From: Symbiodinium kawagutii
Lineage: Eukaryota; Sar; Dinophyceae; Suessiales; Symbiodiniaceae
Reading direction: 5' to 3'
Assembly: GCA_009767595.1 (NCBI GenBank)
Contig: VSDK01016350.1
Coordinates: 29,169-93,168, forward strand
Length of the DNA: 64,000 nucleotides
Part shown: positions 1-11,165 of the stretch, in pieces
How positions within the stretch are numbered: the stretch's first letter is position 1
Layout of the letters: each line of letters starts with the position of its first letter
Notes under the pieces: generated by a model
Told to the model about the DNA's origin: nothing
Databases searched by the model: none
The model's input: only the letters and a program-made list of their open reading frames with translations
Translations under genes and position numbers: made by a program

Positions 1-258
1 ATCCCGATTCTTCAGGTGAAATGAGATATTCTCTGAGTAGTAGAATGTGAGAAACACCTACTGTATCCTACTGTACATCTCCATCGGTGCGTAAACCCTC
101 GCTGGACCACCCCAAATAAACAAACATGCCAGGCTGGGCTCCCATGACCATTCCAAATGGTCTTCCCTTAACGACCGTAGGGAAGCAACCAGGGGCAAGC
201 CAGGTTTCAGTGGGCGCAGCTCATCTCTGATTAAAAGAACATAAGAAACCTTGGCATA

Positions 259-357
259 TGGGGGTTTCTCAAAATAGGGATACAGCCAAATCATCCTTTA
301 TAGACCATTTATTGTAGTAAACCAACCTTTTTAGGGTCCCCCATTTTGAGAAACACC
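259..357. mobile_element. MITE-like element, family A, copy 1
   Basis: A ~98 bp element bounded by imperfect inverted ends: GGGGTTTCTCAAAATAGGG on the left and the reverse complement of GGTGTTTCTCAAAATGGGG on the right. It has no coding capacity. Six more copies with the same ends occur in the window. Seen from the minus strand, its first base completes the TAG stop of the neighbouring exon. The target duplication is unclear here. Size, inverted ends and copy number fit a non-autonomous DNA transposon. Confidence 0.7.
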
Positions 358-610
358 TAAATGTCTTCAAGGGACACAAACTCTGGCTCGACTCGAATGC
401 CCGGATTTTGCTCGTGGGGCACAGTTTCGCCTTCCATGTCTCTCAAATACATCTCTTCCACCTGACCCAGTGGTCGGTACTTGGAAAAGTGTTGAGGGGA
501 TACCATGTAAGCATCCTCGCCAACCACCGTCACATTGACTCCCAGGTCTTCTTGTACTCTAAGCTGACCATGCGGTGATAGAACCACCGGCTTCGGCAAA
601 GCGTACTCGC
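357..610 (-). CDS. Candidate terminal exon, unknown protein
   Basis: An 83-codon open block ending in TAG at 359-357. It reads naturally as protein (for example VNVTVVGEDAYMVSPQHF, and EPEFVSLEDI at the end). The frame opens just after TTGAG|GC, an AG|G-type acceptor, and its phase (two bases) fits the donor proposed at 776 for the upstream exon. The family is not recognised. The stop codon's last base is also the first base of the MITE at 259-357, so the original C-terminus may have been longer. Confidence 0.5.
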
Positions 611-775
611 CTCAAGTTCAGCCGATCGTAGCCGATCAACGATGAACTACAGCAACATGCGGCAACTACTGAAACTAAGTGTGGGTCGGGAGAACCTCTG
701 AAGGATGCAGGGGATGGTGGATGCAACCTCCACAAGGGCATGCTTGCTGCTAAACGGCTGCTGTCGCCAAGTGGC

Positions 776-920
776 CAATGACCTCATGGAGCATCCCTGG
801 TCCAGTCATCTGACTGAAATCCGCCGCCTTCACCGTTGAAAAGCTGAGGGGGTCCCGACACAAGGTCCAGCTGGCGGCAAGCAGACCGGCCACGAGGGTG
901 GGCCTTCGCAGCTTGGACAT
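776..920 (-). CDS. Candidate first exon with signal-like N-terminus
   Basis: An ATG at 920 opens a frame whose start, MSKLRRPTLVAGLLAASWTL, has a short basic stretch then a hydrophobic core, like a signal or organelle-targeting peptide. The frame continues through DFSQMTGPGMLHEVI. A GC donor at ATTG|GC (776/775) leaves phase 1, matching the exon starting at 610. Joined, the two give about 132 residues. If unspliced the frame stops at 750. The function is unknown; a secreted or plastid-targeted small protein is possible. Confidence 0.45.
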
Positions 921-1379
921 GATTCTCGCTGTTTTTGTTGATGTGCCCCCAAAAAAAAACTTTTAGAATCCCTCATTCAATATTAATCTGCTGACCTCAA
1001 GGTTTCATGAATTGTTCTGCTTGAAGTTAAGAATGAACAGGCTCGTGTTGGCAGCTGATCACTTGAATTGATAATGGTAGGAGAGGTGAGTTTATTGTGC
1101 TGCTGATTGTTTGAGAAACGGTGTTCATTAATTTACCAAACATAGAAGGCCAGGTGTGTGTTGTGCTCTCAAAACCATCAGAAGACACCATCTTTGAAGG
1201 TTAAGTTTCAATTGTCAGATGTTCCAGGTGCTACTGTGGTCCATGACGCTGTCATATCTTCATGGCGCGCAGTTTGCGCATGCAACTCAGCAGTCTTGAA
1301 CCAAAGCCAGCCACCGCAGCAGGTACTGACCGATTGCAGCGGCTCAGCGCCCAGCCGGGTCTGACAATCAGGGCCTATT

Positions 1380-1575
1380 GAAGGTCATGATAACCAACCT
1401 CAACCATATGTTTCACATAAGATTGGTGGTTCAACAGGTTGGTTATCAGACCCTCAATCTGAAGGCTCTATCAGACCCATGTATCAACCATATCATTTGG
1501 TAGAACCAACCTCCACTAGCTGATAGATGTTTCAAAACATGTAGTGTGGATTGGTTCTACTAGGTTGGGACAGAA
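1380..1575. repeat. ACCAACC/GGTTGGT-rich dispersed repeat, family C
   Basis: A stretch of alternating AACCAACC and GGTTGGTT words with GGTTGGTTATCAGACC and matching inverted segments. Related sequence occurs at 35480-35820, 39120-39360 and 53285-53350, so it appears to be a dispersed element that can fold on itself. Confidence 0.45.
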
Positions 1576-1957
1576 TTTCCACACTCAAATGACGACAAGA
1601 ACCTCAGTTTACCATGAACCACCAGGGGTTTGGGCGCATTCCCACAAACATTGTCTGCCAGGCAAATGGTGGTTCGGTTTGCATGCTAATATGAGGACCA
1701 TTAGCTGGAAAATATTTATATCATGTTTTCCAAAAGTAGTTTCATCTAAAGAACTTCCCACCATGATTGAACACGGCATTTGGATCTGAAAGATATGGAA
1801 TAGCAATACGTGCGTTCATGACTTGTCTGACAGCACAACCAGCAAAGCAAGCAGGTCAATCAACACAGGGTTCGGGTCACAGTAGACAGTTCTTCATAGC
1901 TTCAGATACTTCAGCTACACTCCTTAAAAGATTCTGAAAAGTCTAAAAACCCTTCTG

Positions 1958-2256
1958 TCACCATGCCACTGCATTGTTTGAACGAACAACCATGAACAAC
2001 CTCTCACTGTTGGGCAACCAGTGCAAGTGCAGAGCTTCTTGCTCCTGTGATTTGATTTTCATCATTGCGACAGCTCCCGCGCCGCAAAAACTATCTGCAC
2101 CTCCCACATATCTTTGATGCTCAAAGGTGGGGAGGCCGAGGCTCATGGCCACCCAACGCAAGTGACCAACAATTCGAACATAAGACTCCTGAAAAACCTG
2201 GCTGTTCGCTGAAGCTGTTGTGAGAGCCCTGAACTCATCAACATTGAAGGCTGACG
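1958..2256 (-). CDS. Candidate terminal exon, unknown protein
   Basis: Ninety-eight codons open on the minus strand, ending in TGA at 1958. The frame opens directly after a good acceptor (TTTGTCTCAG|CG at 2257). Readable parts include NVDEFRALTTASANS, YVRIVGHLRWVAMSLGLP and LHLHWLPNSERLFMVV. No family is recognised. The length without stops at this base composition, plus the acceptor at the start of the open block, support coding. Upstream exons (perhaps near 2340-2480) are ambiguous because several frames look open. Confidence 0.45.
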
Positions 2257-5200
2257 CTGAGACAAATTACATCTCAATTCAAATAAGGTCTCTCAGCGTT
2301 CAATGTTAACTACAGCCCTTAATTCAAATTAATGCTTAGTTCTCTGTGTTGTCAATGCTTGTTAAACTTGTCCTGTCCAGGATCCTTCTGTCAATTTCCA
2401 TCAGCGCTCCAGAAGAAAACCTCCTGTGAGCATTGAAGCAAGGTCCTCTTGCTGGCTCCGCACTTTGCCGAAGCTGTTTTGAAGAAAAGCATATACAGAG
2501 ACTTTACATGTTGCAAATGCTGCAAATTTCCAACCTGAGGCAAACGCTACGTTCACTCAGGAAATCGAAAGGGACTGGAAGAGCATAGCAAGCTTCAACA
2601 AACGCAGAAAATAAACACAAAAAAGAACAACAGTATTTATTCTGAAGTTTCAATGTAGAACACAGATAGGCTTCATCGTTGCTGCTTCACAGTTGGTAGT
2701 TGCCAGCTTGGACGCATGGTATCACCCAACAGTTTTTGGTTCCCTATGATCAACCAACAGCTAGTTCTACCATAGGAATTTCATGGGATTTCCATTGTGC
2801 ATCCAAGGCTCATCTCTTTTTGCTGCACCGCCACATTGTTGTTTAACAACCTTGCAGTGCAGATCTCCATGGTTCACAACAAGGTTCCTGTCTGAGTCGG
2901 TCTGGTCGACTTCAAATGAAACATAGCATCTCATTGTGCATATGGCGATGGCGGAGACAAACCGAGTCGTGGAGCAGTCTGCACAAGAGGTGTCATGATG
3001 ATACGATCAGAGCTATATCTAGTGAACCAAATGAATCTGAAGTGTCAGTGCAACTTTGCAGGTTTCAATCACCCTTTACATGATATCAGAAACCAAGGAG
3101 ATAACGACGTTTTGTGTTAACCCCTGCTGCTACATGCTAATATGCCAATATATATATATATATATACCCAAGAAGTGAAAATTCATGATCATACTTGACA
3201 ATATAAGCAAGTGTTTCACCCTGTTTATTCACACAAATCTCCAAGATGTGGCAGCCAAAAAGCCATGGCTGTACAGCACTGGCTACTCCTTAGCGCTGCT
3301 GATGTTTCCAAAGTTTGACTAAATCGATGAAAAATTCCCTATATTCCCTATACCACACCGTGTTTGCAAAGCTCCTTTGGGCCTTTGGGTCCGGGTTACT
3401 TGTTTTTAAGGGGGTTCTTAGTTGATGTTTTACATTCCCAGTATCTCTGTTCTTCACTGGACACCATTGGATTCAATAGAATAGAACTTAATTGGTCATG
3501 TGCATTTCATCATTGGCATTGAAAAGCATTGTTTGTTGCACTGGGATCATTCATGCATTCAGACCAAAGCACAGCAAAGCAAAGCGGGGTCGGTCTGTCT
3601 GGGCCCGCAAACGACTACAATGGACTCGCTTTGGACTCGCTACCGGCAGGCATTCTTATTCCAAACTGGGCTGTGTATGATAGGATGATCGAAGGGAAAC
3701 ATGGGAAAATGTGATCATCGGGACTCGCTTTTGGGTCGGACCTACTCGCTTTGAGGGTATGACGATATTTTCCAACATGGACGATCATGCAAATCTACAT
3801 CCTTCATCATCCTTCCATACATAATTGTGTCCGATGATGATATGCTTACATCCAGTGGTTTGTTGCATGAGGGCGCTGACCCTAAATACACTCTCCACGG
3901 TGGACGTTCGATGCCCAGTTGAGTTGCCGCTGCACGATCCCGCGAACATCCAACCCATGTCTTATTCATATTTACATACGCAGCATGTATGCAAAGACTG
4001 AACACATTTCTCAAACTATGTGTACACTATACATGTACTATCATTCAATACTCCAAACAATCCCGTGGATTTGCAGAAAGCAGCATCTTAGCCTGGCATG
4101 TGATGGGTATGCCAGCCATAGACAATAGTCATTCATTCCCATGACCAAAAACCCTAGTGATCCCTGTCTACCATTTGGTTATAAGACTCCTGCTAGCTCC
4201 TGTCTTGCTACAGATCTCCTGGTAGTTCCGAGAGTTTTCCTTTAAAAGGACGTATGGGTACCCAGGGCTGGCTCTCAAGCAACGGGGAGCCGAGTCACTA
4301 GCCATAGTTGGACACGTGCCTCAGGCCGCTGTGATGCTTCACCGGCCGTGTCAAATGGTTGATCTGAGGATCTTTCATGATGAATGATGGCCAGTGGGGA
4401 GGCATGTTTGTTTCATTGTGATGCCTGATCCTGGTGAATGATACTGCATTGAGGCTATGATTTTCTACATGAAGCTTCTTGCAGAGTTATGTGCGCGTAT
4501 GATCACATTTGATCTAGCCATTGAATCTAAGCTCTTGACAAATTATCCCAAGATCTTAGCATCAGCCAGCTGTCGGCACAAGCAAATGAGACAAGTAATG
4601 ATCTGAGCGTCAAAACCCATAGCTTGGAGAAGTGTTCACAACACAATTTAGGGAGTCCGCTGTCGTTCTTTTTCAGATTTGAGGCTGGCATTTTTGGATT
4701 TTGTATATTTTTGTGAGTATCGTTTTGGGGGAGTCCCCTTGCACTTTTTGGAGAAAACATGTGAAACCAATAGTTACAGCTCACGTTTGACAAATGTTTA
4801 GTCCACGGCTCATGAAGTTTGTGCTTTGAACATCTTTAATACTCCCTTCACTTTGCTCAGGACGCACATGCTCAAACACTCTCAACATAGCCAACACAAA
4901 CAGGGAGCCAATCCACTCTCAACATAGCCAAGACAAAGAGGCATAAAAAGTGAACCAATCCATCTACCCAAGCAACAAACCCACCAAGCGGCTATGCAAT
5001 TCTTAATCCAGCCAATAGTTAAAATATTCCTACAAAATAACGGGTTATATGTTCCTATGATTGTTGTGGTCATTCCAGCAATGGTAGAGTCATGACATCT
5101 CCATTTTAGGCTGTCTAAAACATCTGCTGGCTGATGCTGTTTGTATCAGCTTATGTACTTGAAGTTACATTCTCCGACAATTATCCTAGGTCAGATCTAT

Positions 5201-5342
5201 CATCACATAAATCATATCCTTTGAGGTTCATCGCTGGTTGATAGCTGGTAAGTTCAAGTTGGCTATATCAACCTATGACTGTCAATTCAGCTAGTTTCTG
5301 CCTAAAGTTGGTTATATCACACCTATGGTATTACACACCTAT

Positions 5343-5605
5343 GTATATATATATATATTCATATATTTTCACATATCATACACATATATATATATACATA
5401 TATATATATATTTTTTTTTACATGTCATACACATATATGAATATAGATATATATTTACATGTCATACACACATATATATATATCATACACATATACATAT
5501 ATATATATATATACATGTCATATATATATATACATATCATACACATATATATATATACATATATATATATATACATATATATATATTCATTTATTTGTAT
5601 TCACA
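5343..5605. repeat. TA/ATAC microsatellite block
   Basis: Long runs of (TA)n mixed with ACATATCATACACA units. Translation gives tyrosine-isoleucine strings in several frames, which are an artefact of the repeat. Confidence 0.9.
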
Positions 5606-5792
5606 CATATATCAACTTTAAGATGAAATATAAGTACATACATACACATACATTTAGACAAATACCTATCAAACAACTGTGCGAATAAATCCAAACATGT
5701 CCATGAAAGCCTGTGGGCATCCTGCTATCATTGGTTGGTCATTCCCACCGATACCCCCTTTCCGACCCAGCGACGGCGGCGAGGGCGGCTGC

Positions 5793-6000
5793 NNNNNNNN
5801 NNNNNNNNNNNNNNNNNNNNNNNNNNNNNNNNNNNNNNNNNNNNNNNNNNNNNNNNNNNNNNNNNNNNNNNNNNNNNNNNNNNNNNNNNNNNNNNNNNNN
5901 NNNNNNNNNNNNNNNNNNNNNNNNNNNNNNNNNNNNNNNNNNNNNNNNNNNNNNNNNNNNNNNNNNNNNNNNNNNNNNNNNNNNNNNNNNNNNNNNNNNN
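5793..6000. other. Assembly gap (208 N)
   Basis: A run of N flanked by very GC-rich CGGCGG/GGGGGC sequence, probably a GC-rich tract encoding Ala/Pro/Gly that did not assemble. Confidence 0.98.
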
Positions 6001-6119
6001 CGCCCCGGCGCCGGGGGCGGGGGCGCCTGCCGCGGCTGCGATGCCATCGGCGCCTGAGGGGAGCTCCCGTGAGCGAACTCGAGGCCCAGCCCAGTTCCAA
6101 ATGTGCGCACCATGGCATG
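6001..6119 (+). CDS. Candidate exon with Ala/Pro-rich linker, 5' part in gap
   Basis: After the gap one plus frame reads an Ala/Pro-rich stretch (APAPGAGAPAAAAMPSAPEG) and then a normal mixed segment to an excellent donor, GCATG|GTAAGA at 6119/6120. The upstream end is lost in the N run. Similar Ala/Pro linkers occur at 55549-55732 and 56770-56950, so such linkers may be common in this genome. Function unknown. Confidence 0.4.
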
Positions 6120-6124
6120 GTAAG

Positions 6125-6565
6125 AACCAGCGATACCTAACGGAAGTTGCTTGTGGTTATACCAGTTATTAATGGTTGTACCAACTAATGACACTAGTGT
6201 TGCTATAGTTACTGATGGTTATACCAGTTATCTAGTGGTAAAAATAGCTAATTACAACAATAACTATCAATAACCAACGGAAGTTGCCAATGGAAGTTAC
6301 TAAATTCTTACCATGGAAGTTGCTACTAAGCCACATAATTTCATGTCCAAGAATCAATGGTAAAACAACTAATGGTTCTTACTGAATGGAAGTTACTAAT
6401 GGCTTGCAGGCCCATAGCAATGACTAACGGAAGTTGCTAATGGTTATACCAGTTATCAATGGCTGTACCAACTAATGACACTAGTGTTGCTAGTTTCTAA
6501 TGGTTATACCAGTCATCTACCCATAGTGGCAATAATAGCTAACTATAACAATCATACTTACCATT
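6125..6565. repeat. Diverged duplicated repeat (GGAAGTTGCTAATGG units)
   Basis: The segment at 6139-6270 (ACGGAAGTTGC...TTATACCAGTTAT...ACTAATGACACTAGTGTTGC) recurs at about 6425-6560. Short GGAAGTTGCTAATGG units lie between. This is a direct repeat of about 285 bp period built from smaller units. Confidence 0.7.
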
Positions 6566-7603
6566 GTCATATGTTACTGGTTGTTGGTATTACCATGTCA
6601 ATTGGTAATGACATGGTAACGTTTAGTGTTGGTACTTGCTGATTGTGACATGTTTTAAAGTGGTTTGGTTGAATTTTCATAGCTGGTATCATAGTGGTTT
6701 GATAACTACTCATTGTTGAGCCAATATCTAATTCCTTTGTTTGTAATGGAAATAATATGATATACAATGAACATGGATATTGCCAACAAAGGTAGCAACG
6801 GTATATAATCGTAAGACTATCAATGCCAGCTCCAAAAAGCCCCAGCTCAGCAGCCAGCAGTCTCTTCACACCCAACTGCAGCCGAAGCAACTCCTCCCAG
6901 CAACTGACACATGTGATCCAACTTGTGATGCAGCACCTGGGGCGTAGCTGGAAACATGGACCTCTTGATCTGTGCAATTGATGGCAATCAATTTGCTTAA
7001 TTCTCATAATTATCCATGATGGGTGCATGAACATAGTGAACTCTTGGTCTGTCCAATGGTTCCTTCTTTGGCGAGACTTTGAAAGTGCTCTTGGCTAGTA
7101 AGGAATCAGAAGAATCAGTGTCCAAATGGCAATCGTTTCAACTATACAGGGGCAGCTGTCAAATTGTACACGCAAGATCCAACAAGGTGATTTATGAAGC
7201 AAACCCCCACACTTGGCGTGAACACTTGGCCTGTCCTCTGGCAATAACACTGAGTCGAGAAGTACAACTGGGCAATCACTAGATTTGACTAGACTGACAT
7301 AATGAAGCAGTAACAACCATTTGTTTGCAGCTACTGATTGAGAAATAGCGCTTTCAACTCGGTTGGGTTTCCAAAGGCCCCCAAGAATGGTCATTTCGTG
7401 AGGGTGATGAGAGCTCCAAAAACGGCTAGGACATCACCATCCGCTGTTTCATAAACATGATCAAATGATCAATGATATCAATGGACATCATTGGTCATTA
7501 AGCACATTTAACCCAGAATAGTGATCAACAACTAACCTCCATCGCAATGGCCATTGCATTTGTTCATCAACATTACAACGGCGATGAATGCAGTCGAATC
7601 GAG

Positions 7604-7702
7604 GTATGTGCGCCGCCATCGCTCGCACCTCTACCGACTGTTGTAGCCGGCCAATTGCCTGTGCGGGAGCCGGTGGCCCTGGCCACGGATGGTCACCTCT
7701 TG
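7604..7702 (+). CDS. Candidate internal exon, plus strand
   Basis: Thirty-three codons between an AG|G acceptor (TCGAG|GTATGTG) and a strong donor (CTCTTG|GTGAGG), reading APLPTVVAGQLPVREPVALA. The GC content is well above the surroundings. Family unknown. Confidence 0.45.
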
Positions 7703-7901
7703 GTGAGGATACGGTGGTCAAGGGTGGTACAACAAGGATACTACTGGCATGGATTTAAAAACAACATAGTCGAAGCTCAAGTCACAAGTCAGAGACCTGA
7801 AAACAATGATGACAGCTATGATGAGGATTCCGATGATGACGGCAACTGCAATCATATCGTGAACGACCATTCATGGGACCGTTTTTTTTCTGCTTCTGCA
7901 G

Positions 7902-7995
7902 AAAACAAACCTCCGGACCTCGCCGTGAATCGCGGAGACTTGCTGTATCTGAGATATCCTTTGCTGGCCTCGACGAAGGCTGCAGGTGGAGACAG
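7902..7995 (+). CDS. Candidate internal exon, plus strand
   Basis: It starts after a textbook pyrimidine tract and acceptor (GTTTTTTTTCTGCTTCTGCAG) and can end at GACAG|GTAGAG. Two frames stay open: one gives RRLAVSEISFAGLDEG, the other DLAVNRGDLLYLRYPLLAS. Phase does not settle which is right, because the exon at 7604 ends in phase 0. It likely belongs to the same gene as that exon. Confidence 0.35.
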
Positions 7996-8094
7996 GTAGA
8001 GAGTGACGGTACCATAAAAGATTGCTGTGGGTCGAGCACATTCACAAATGTGTTTGCAAATGCACGTCCATACCTACATAAGTAGATACTTTAC

Positions 8095-8625
8095 ATTGCA
8101 TGATATTACATTACAATACATTACACTACATTATATCACATCACGTTATAATATTACATTGCAGTACCTTGTATTACACCACGTTACATTATATTACATT
8201 GCATTGGATTACATTATATTTTATTTCCATTACATTACCATTGCATCACATGACATTACATTACAATAAATTACACTACATTACATTATAGACATCACGA
8301 TACATCACGCTATATTACATGACATTACCTTGTATTACATCACATCACATTTTATTACATTACATTGCATTAGAGTACATTATATACATTCTATTACCAT
8401 TACATTACCATTACATCACAGTACATTACATTACATTACATTACATCACATTGCATTACATTAGATTACGAACCATTACCACTACCACTACTACTATCAC
8501 TACCATTACCATTACCATTACCATTACCATTACCATTACCGTTACCTTACCATTACATTTCCATTACATTACCGTTACATTACCATTACATTACCATTAC
8601 ATTACCATTACATTACATGCCATCG
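8095..8625. repeat. ATTAC/ATTACC pentamer-hexamer array
   Basis: About 530 bp of degenerate (TTACA)n with ATTACC hexamer runs toward the end. A second, shorter array of the same pentamer lies at 10256-10373. Confidence 0.9.
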
Positions 8626-9924
8626 CGCATACGTACAAACGAGTACCGCGGAAACAAACAAATGTATCAATACAATATATACACACGACATGAATATGTA
8701 TATACATAAATATATATAGACATATGATATCAATCATTTTGCAGCTGATGCATACGTTATATAAATGGTAGTGACCCCAAAATGGGTGATTTGACCAAGA
8801 TTCAGTTCTCACTAAGATTCATTTCTGGTTGGTAGTCAGGGGTATCGCTTTCAAACGTAGATATCATGGATTTAAGCGGAGGTAGATGGGAAATGTAATT
8901 CCATGAATGCAGTAATCCTTATATCCGAACAATTCCAATATGTGTTTCGAGTAGGCAAGCAACCATTTCCTGGGTACTGTTACGCCCATTGTGGACACTC
9001 GCGTGTGCAAAAACACATGGCTAAGTGCCTCTATGATTGGATATCTAAGTAGCTTGCATGCTCTGTTGGTTTGTCTGATTTCACCTTGCAAATCGTTGGG
9101 TTTTGACCTAACATACTGCCGTGTACCAAATGAATGATTGGGACTGCTTGAAGCACAACCACTTTGGCAGTATCTGCGTCATGAGAGCGATGTTTCGAGC
9201 CTTTCTGAAGCACAAATGGGCTGCAGAGTCAACATGTAGGTGATTATTCACCCCAAGTCTTTTGATACCCGTGAAAGAGATGACCAAGATTGTTTGGCTT
9301 CCTAACAACCAATTGTAGTCGTCCCTGCCAGTAGCTCTGCCATGTGCTATCCAAGGCACTCTCGAAGTGAGACTCCTGGCGCTAAACATGGACCCTCAAT
9401 AAGGGCTCACAGTGAACCAGCAAAAGGCAAACAAACAAAGGAGTACAAAAGGAAACAAACACATAAACAACACATGACCGTGTCTAGCTACGTTGTTTGT
9501 TGACAGGAATAATGTTGTGGAATTTTATTCAACAAAATCAATTGAACATCGTCGAAAACACTTGGGACAAACAGGATCAAACAGGAATGCTTTCTGGTAT
9601 TCATACTGGTTAGTCCCGCACTGACTGAGAACAGCCCTGCCTCCAACACAATTGCCAATTTTGCAGTTTCTGTTGGATGGTAAATGCTTGGCCAATGATC
9701 ACAGCCAGGGGGTTTTCGTTCTCGAAAGTTCAAGCTCTATGACCAAACCCTGCTGTCCAGATTGTTTTCGAGTTGATCAAACAGCATTCCCAGTTCCCAA
9801 ATGATGGCAATCCTGTTCTTGTTGGTTATTGCGGGTTAGGAACCATCATTCAGTACCAATTGGCCGTTGAATATGTAAGCACTATTTACCATGATTTCCC
9901 CCCTACCATCGCCCATAAACGCAC

Positions 9925-10061
9925 CATTCTGCCATTGCACATCTCGCAAAAACCACAGTCACCGGCTGGAAACAGATGCTCCTCCAAGGCTTGTCTCATG
10001 GTATCCAGCTGCTCCTCGAGGATTTGGGAATGCCTGGCTACCATCGTTGCATCCCGCTGCG
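9925..10061 (-). CDS. Candidate internal exon with CxxC pairs
   Basis: Forty-five codons between TTCAAAAG|CG and CAGAATG|GTGCGT. The reading contains a helix-like segment (SQILEEQLDTMRQALEEHL) followed by CGFCEMCNG, two cysteine pairs that could bind zinc. The plus-strand alternative reads worse. Family not recognised. Confidence 0.4.
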
Positions 10062-10255
10062 CTTTTGAACAGCCAAAAAGCGAGCAAACCAACTCCATGA
10101 GCGGGATTTTTTTATACAAGACTGGAACAAGTGTTCCATGATATGTTTTGAATTTTATGTGTACACTAAGAGGTTTTATGTCAACACTAGTTCATCAATA
10201 AAATCCGTGCTACATGAAAGGTTAAAAAACATATTCATTGACACATCTACAGGCA

Positions 10256-10373
10256 TACGTACATTACACTAGTTGCATTACATTACATGACATTACCTTA
10301 CATTACATTACATTAAATTACACCACATCATTTACATTGCATTACATCACATCATTTACATTGCATTGCACAT
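10256..10373. repeat. Second ATTAC pentamer array
   Basis: Degenerate (ATTAC)n, same unit as 8095-8625. It is followed at 10490-10740 by AACAATA-type AT-rich low-complexity DNA without a gene. Confidence 0.85.
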
Positions 10374-10869
10374 ATGAAGTGGTTGAATCACACATAAACA
10401 CAATAACACATGTGTTTGCATGGATAATGCCTGTGTACCAATAGTTCTTCACAAATACTGAATAGTACAAGATCACAAATAATATTGATAATGGATCGAA
10501 TGGAGTCATAAACAGTAAACAACAATTCAACACAATGTAACGACAACAACAATAGTATTGATAGCAGTAACAAAGTAATTACAATGATACTACAAACAAT
10601 AAAAACACAAAAATAACAAATGATAACAATAGTAATGAATGTAATGATCGTAACAATAATAAAAATATGATGATAATAATAAAAAACAAAAATGATGACA
10701 ATACTATGGTAATAGTAACTCTTCAACTTTAAAAGGGCCATGCCTGAACGATCAATTCGTATGATCTGACGGACCGCCCGCCTTGCGCCCTGGCTGCGGG
10801 TTTCCAGGTGCAGTGCTTCCAGCCTGAGGCGATTGGGTAAGAAGCTGTGCGGCTCTTTACTGGTGAAGC

Positions 10870-11165
10870 AATGATGTGTATGGAACGGTTGATGGTGGTT
10901 TATGGATGGTTAATGGTGGTTAATGGATGGTTTATGGATGGTTTATGGATGGTTACTGGTGGTTAATGATGGTCGATATGGTGGTTAATGATGGTGGATA
11001 TGATTGTGGTAAATGGTGGCTTAACGGATGGTTCATGCTGGTTCATGCTGATGGATATGATTGCGGCTATTGGTGATTTGCGGTGGTTCATGGTGGCTAG
11101 TGATGGTTACTGGTTGGGGATAGCATTGTGGTTAATGATGGTTATGACCATGGAATTTGGTGATC
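10870..11165. repeat. GGTTAATGATGG/GGTTTATGGATGG minisatellite
   Basis: Degenerate units of about 11-14 bp built on ATGGTTAATGGTGG. One plus frame stays open over the repeat but is low complexity. Confidence 0.75.

Noticed and set aside
5275-5688. 137-codon Tyr/Ile-rich plus ORF
   Set aside because: Pure translation of the TA/ATAC microsatellite.
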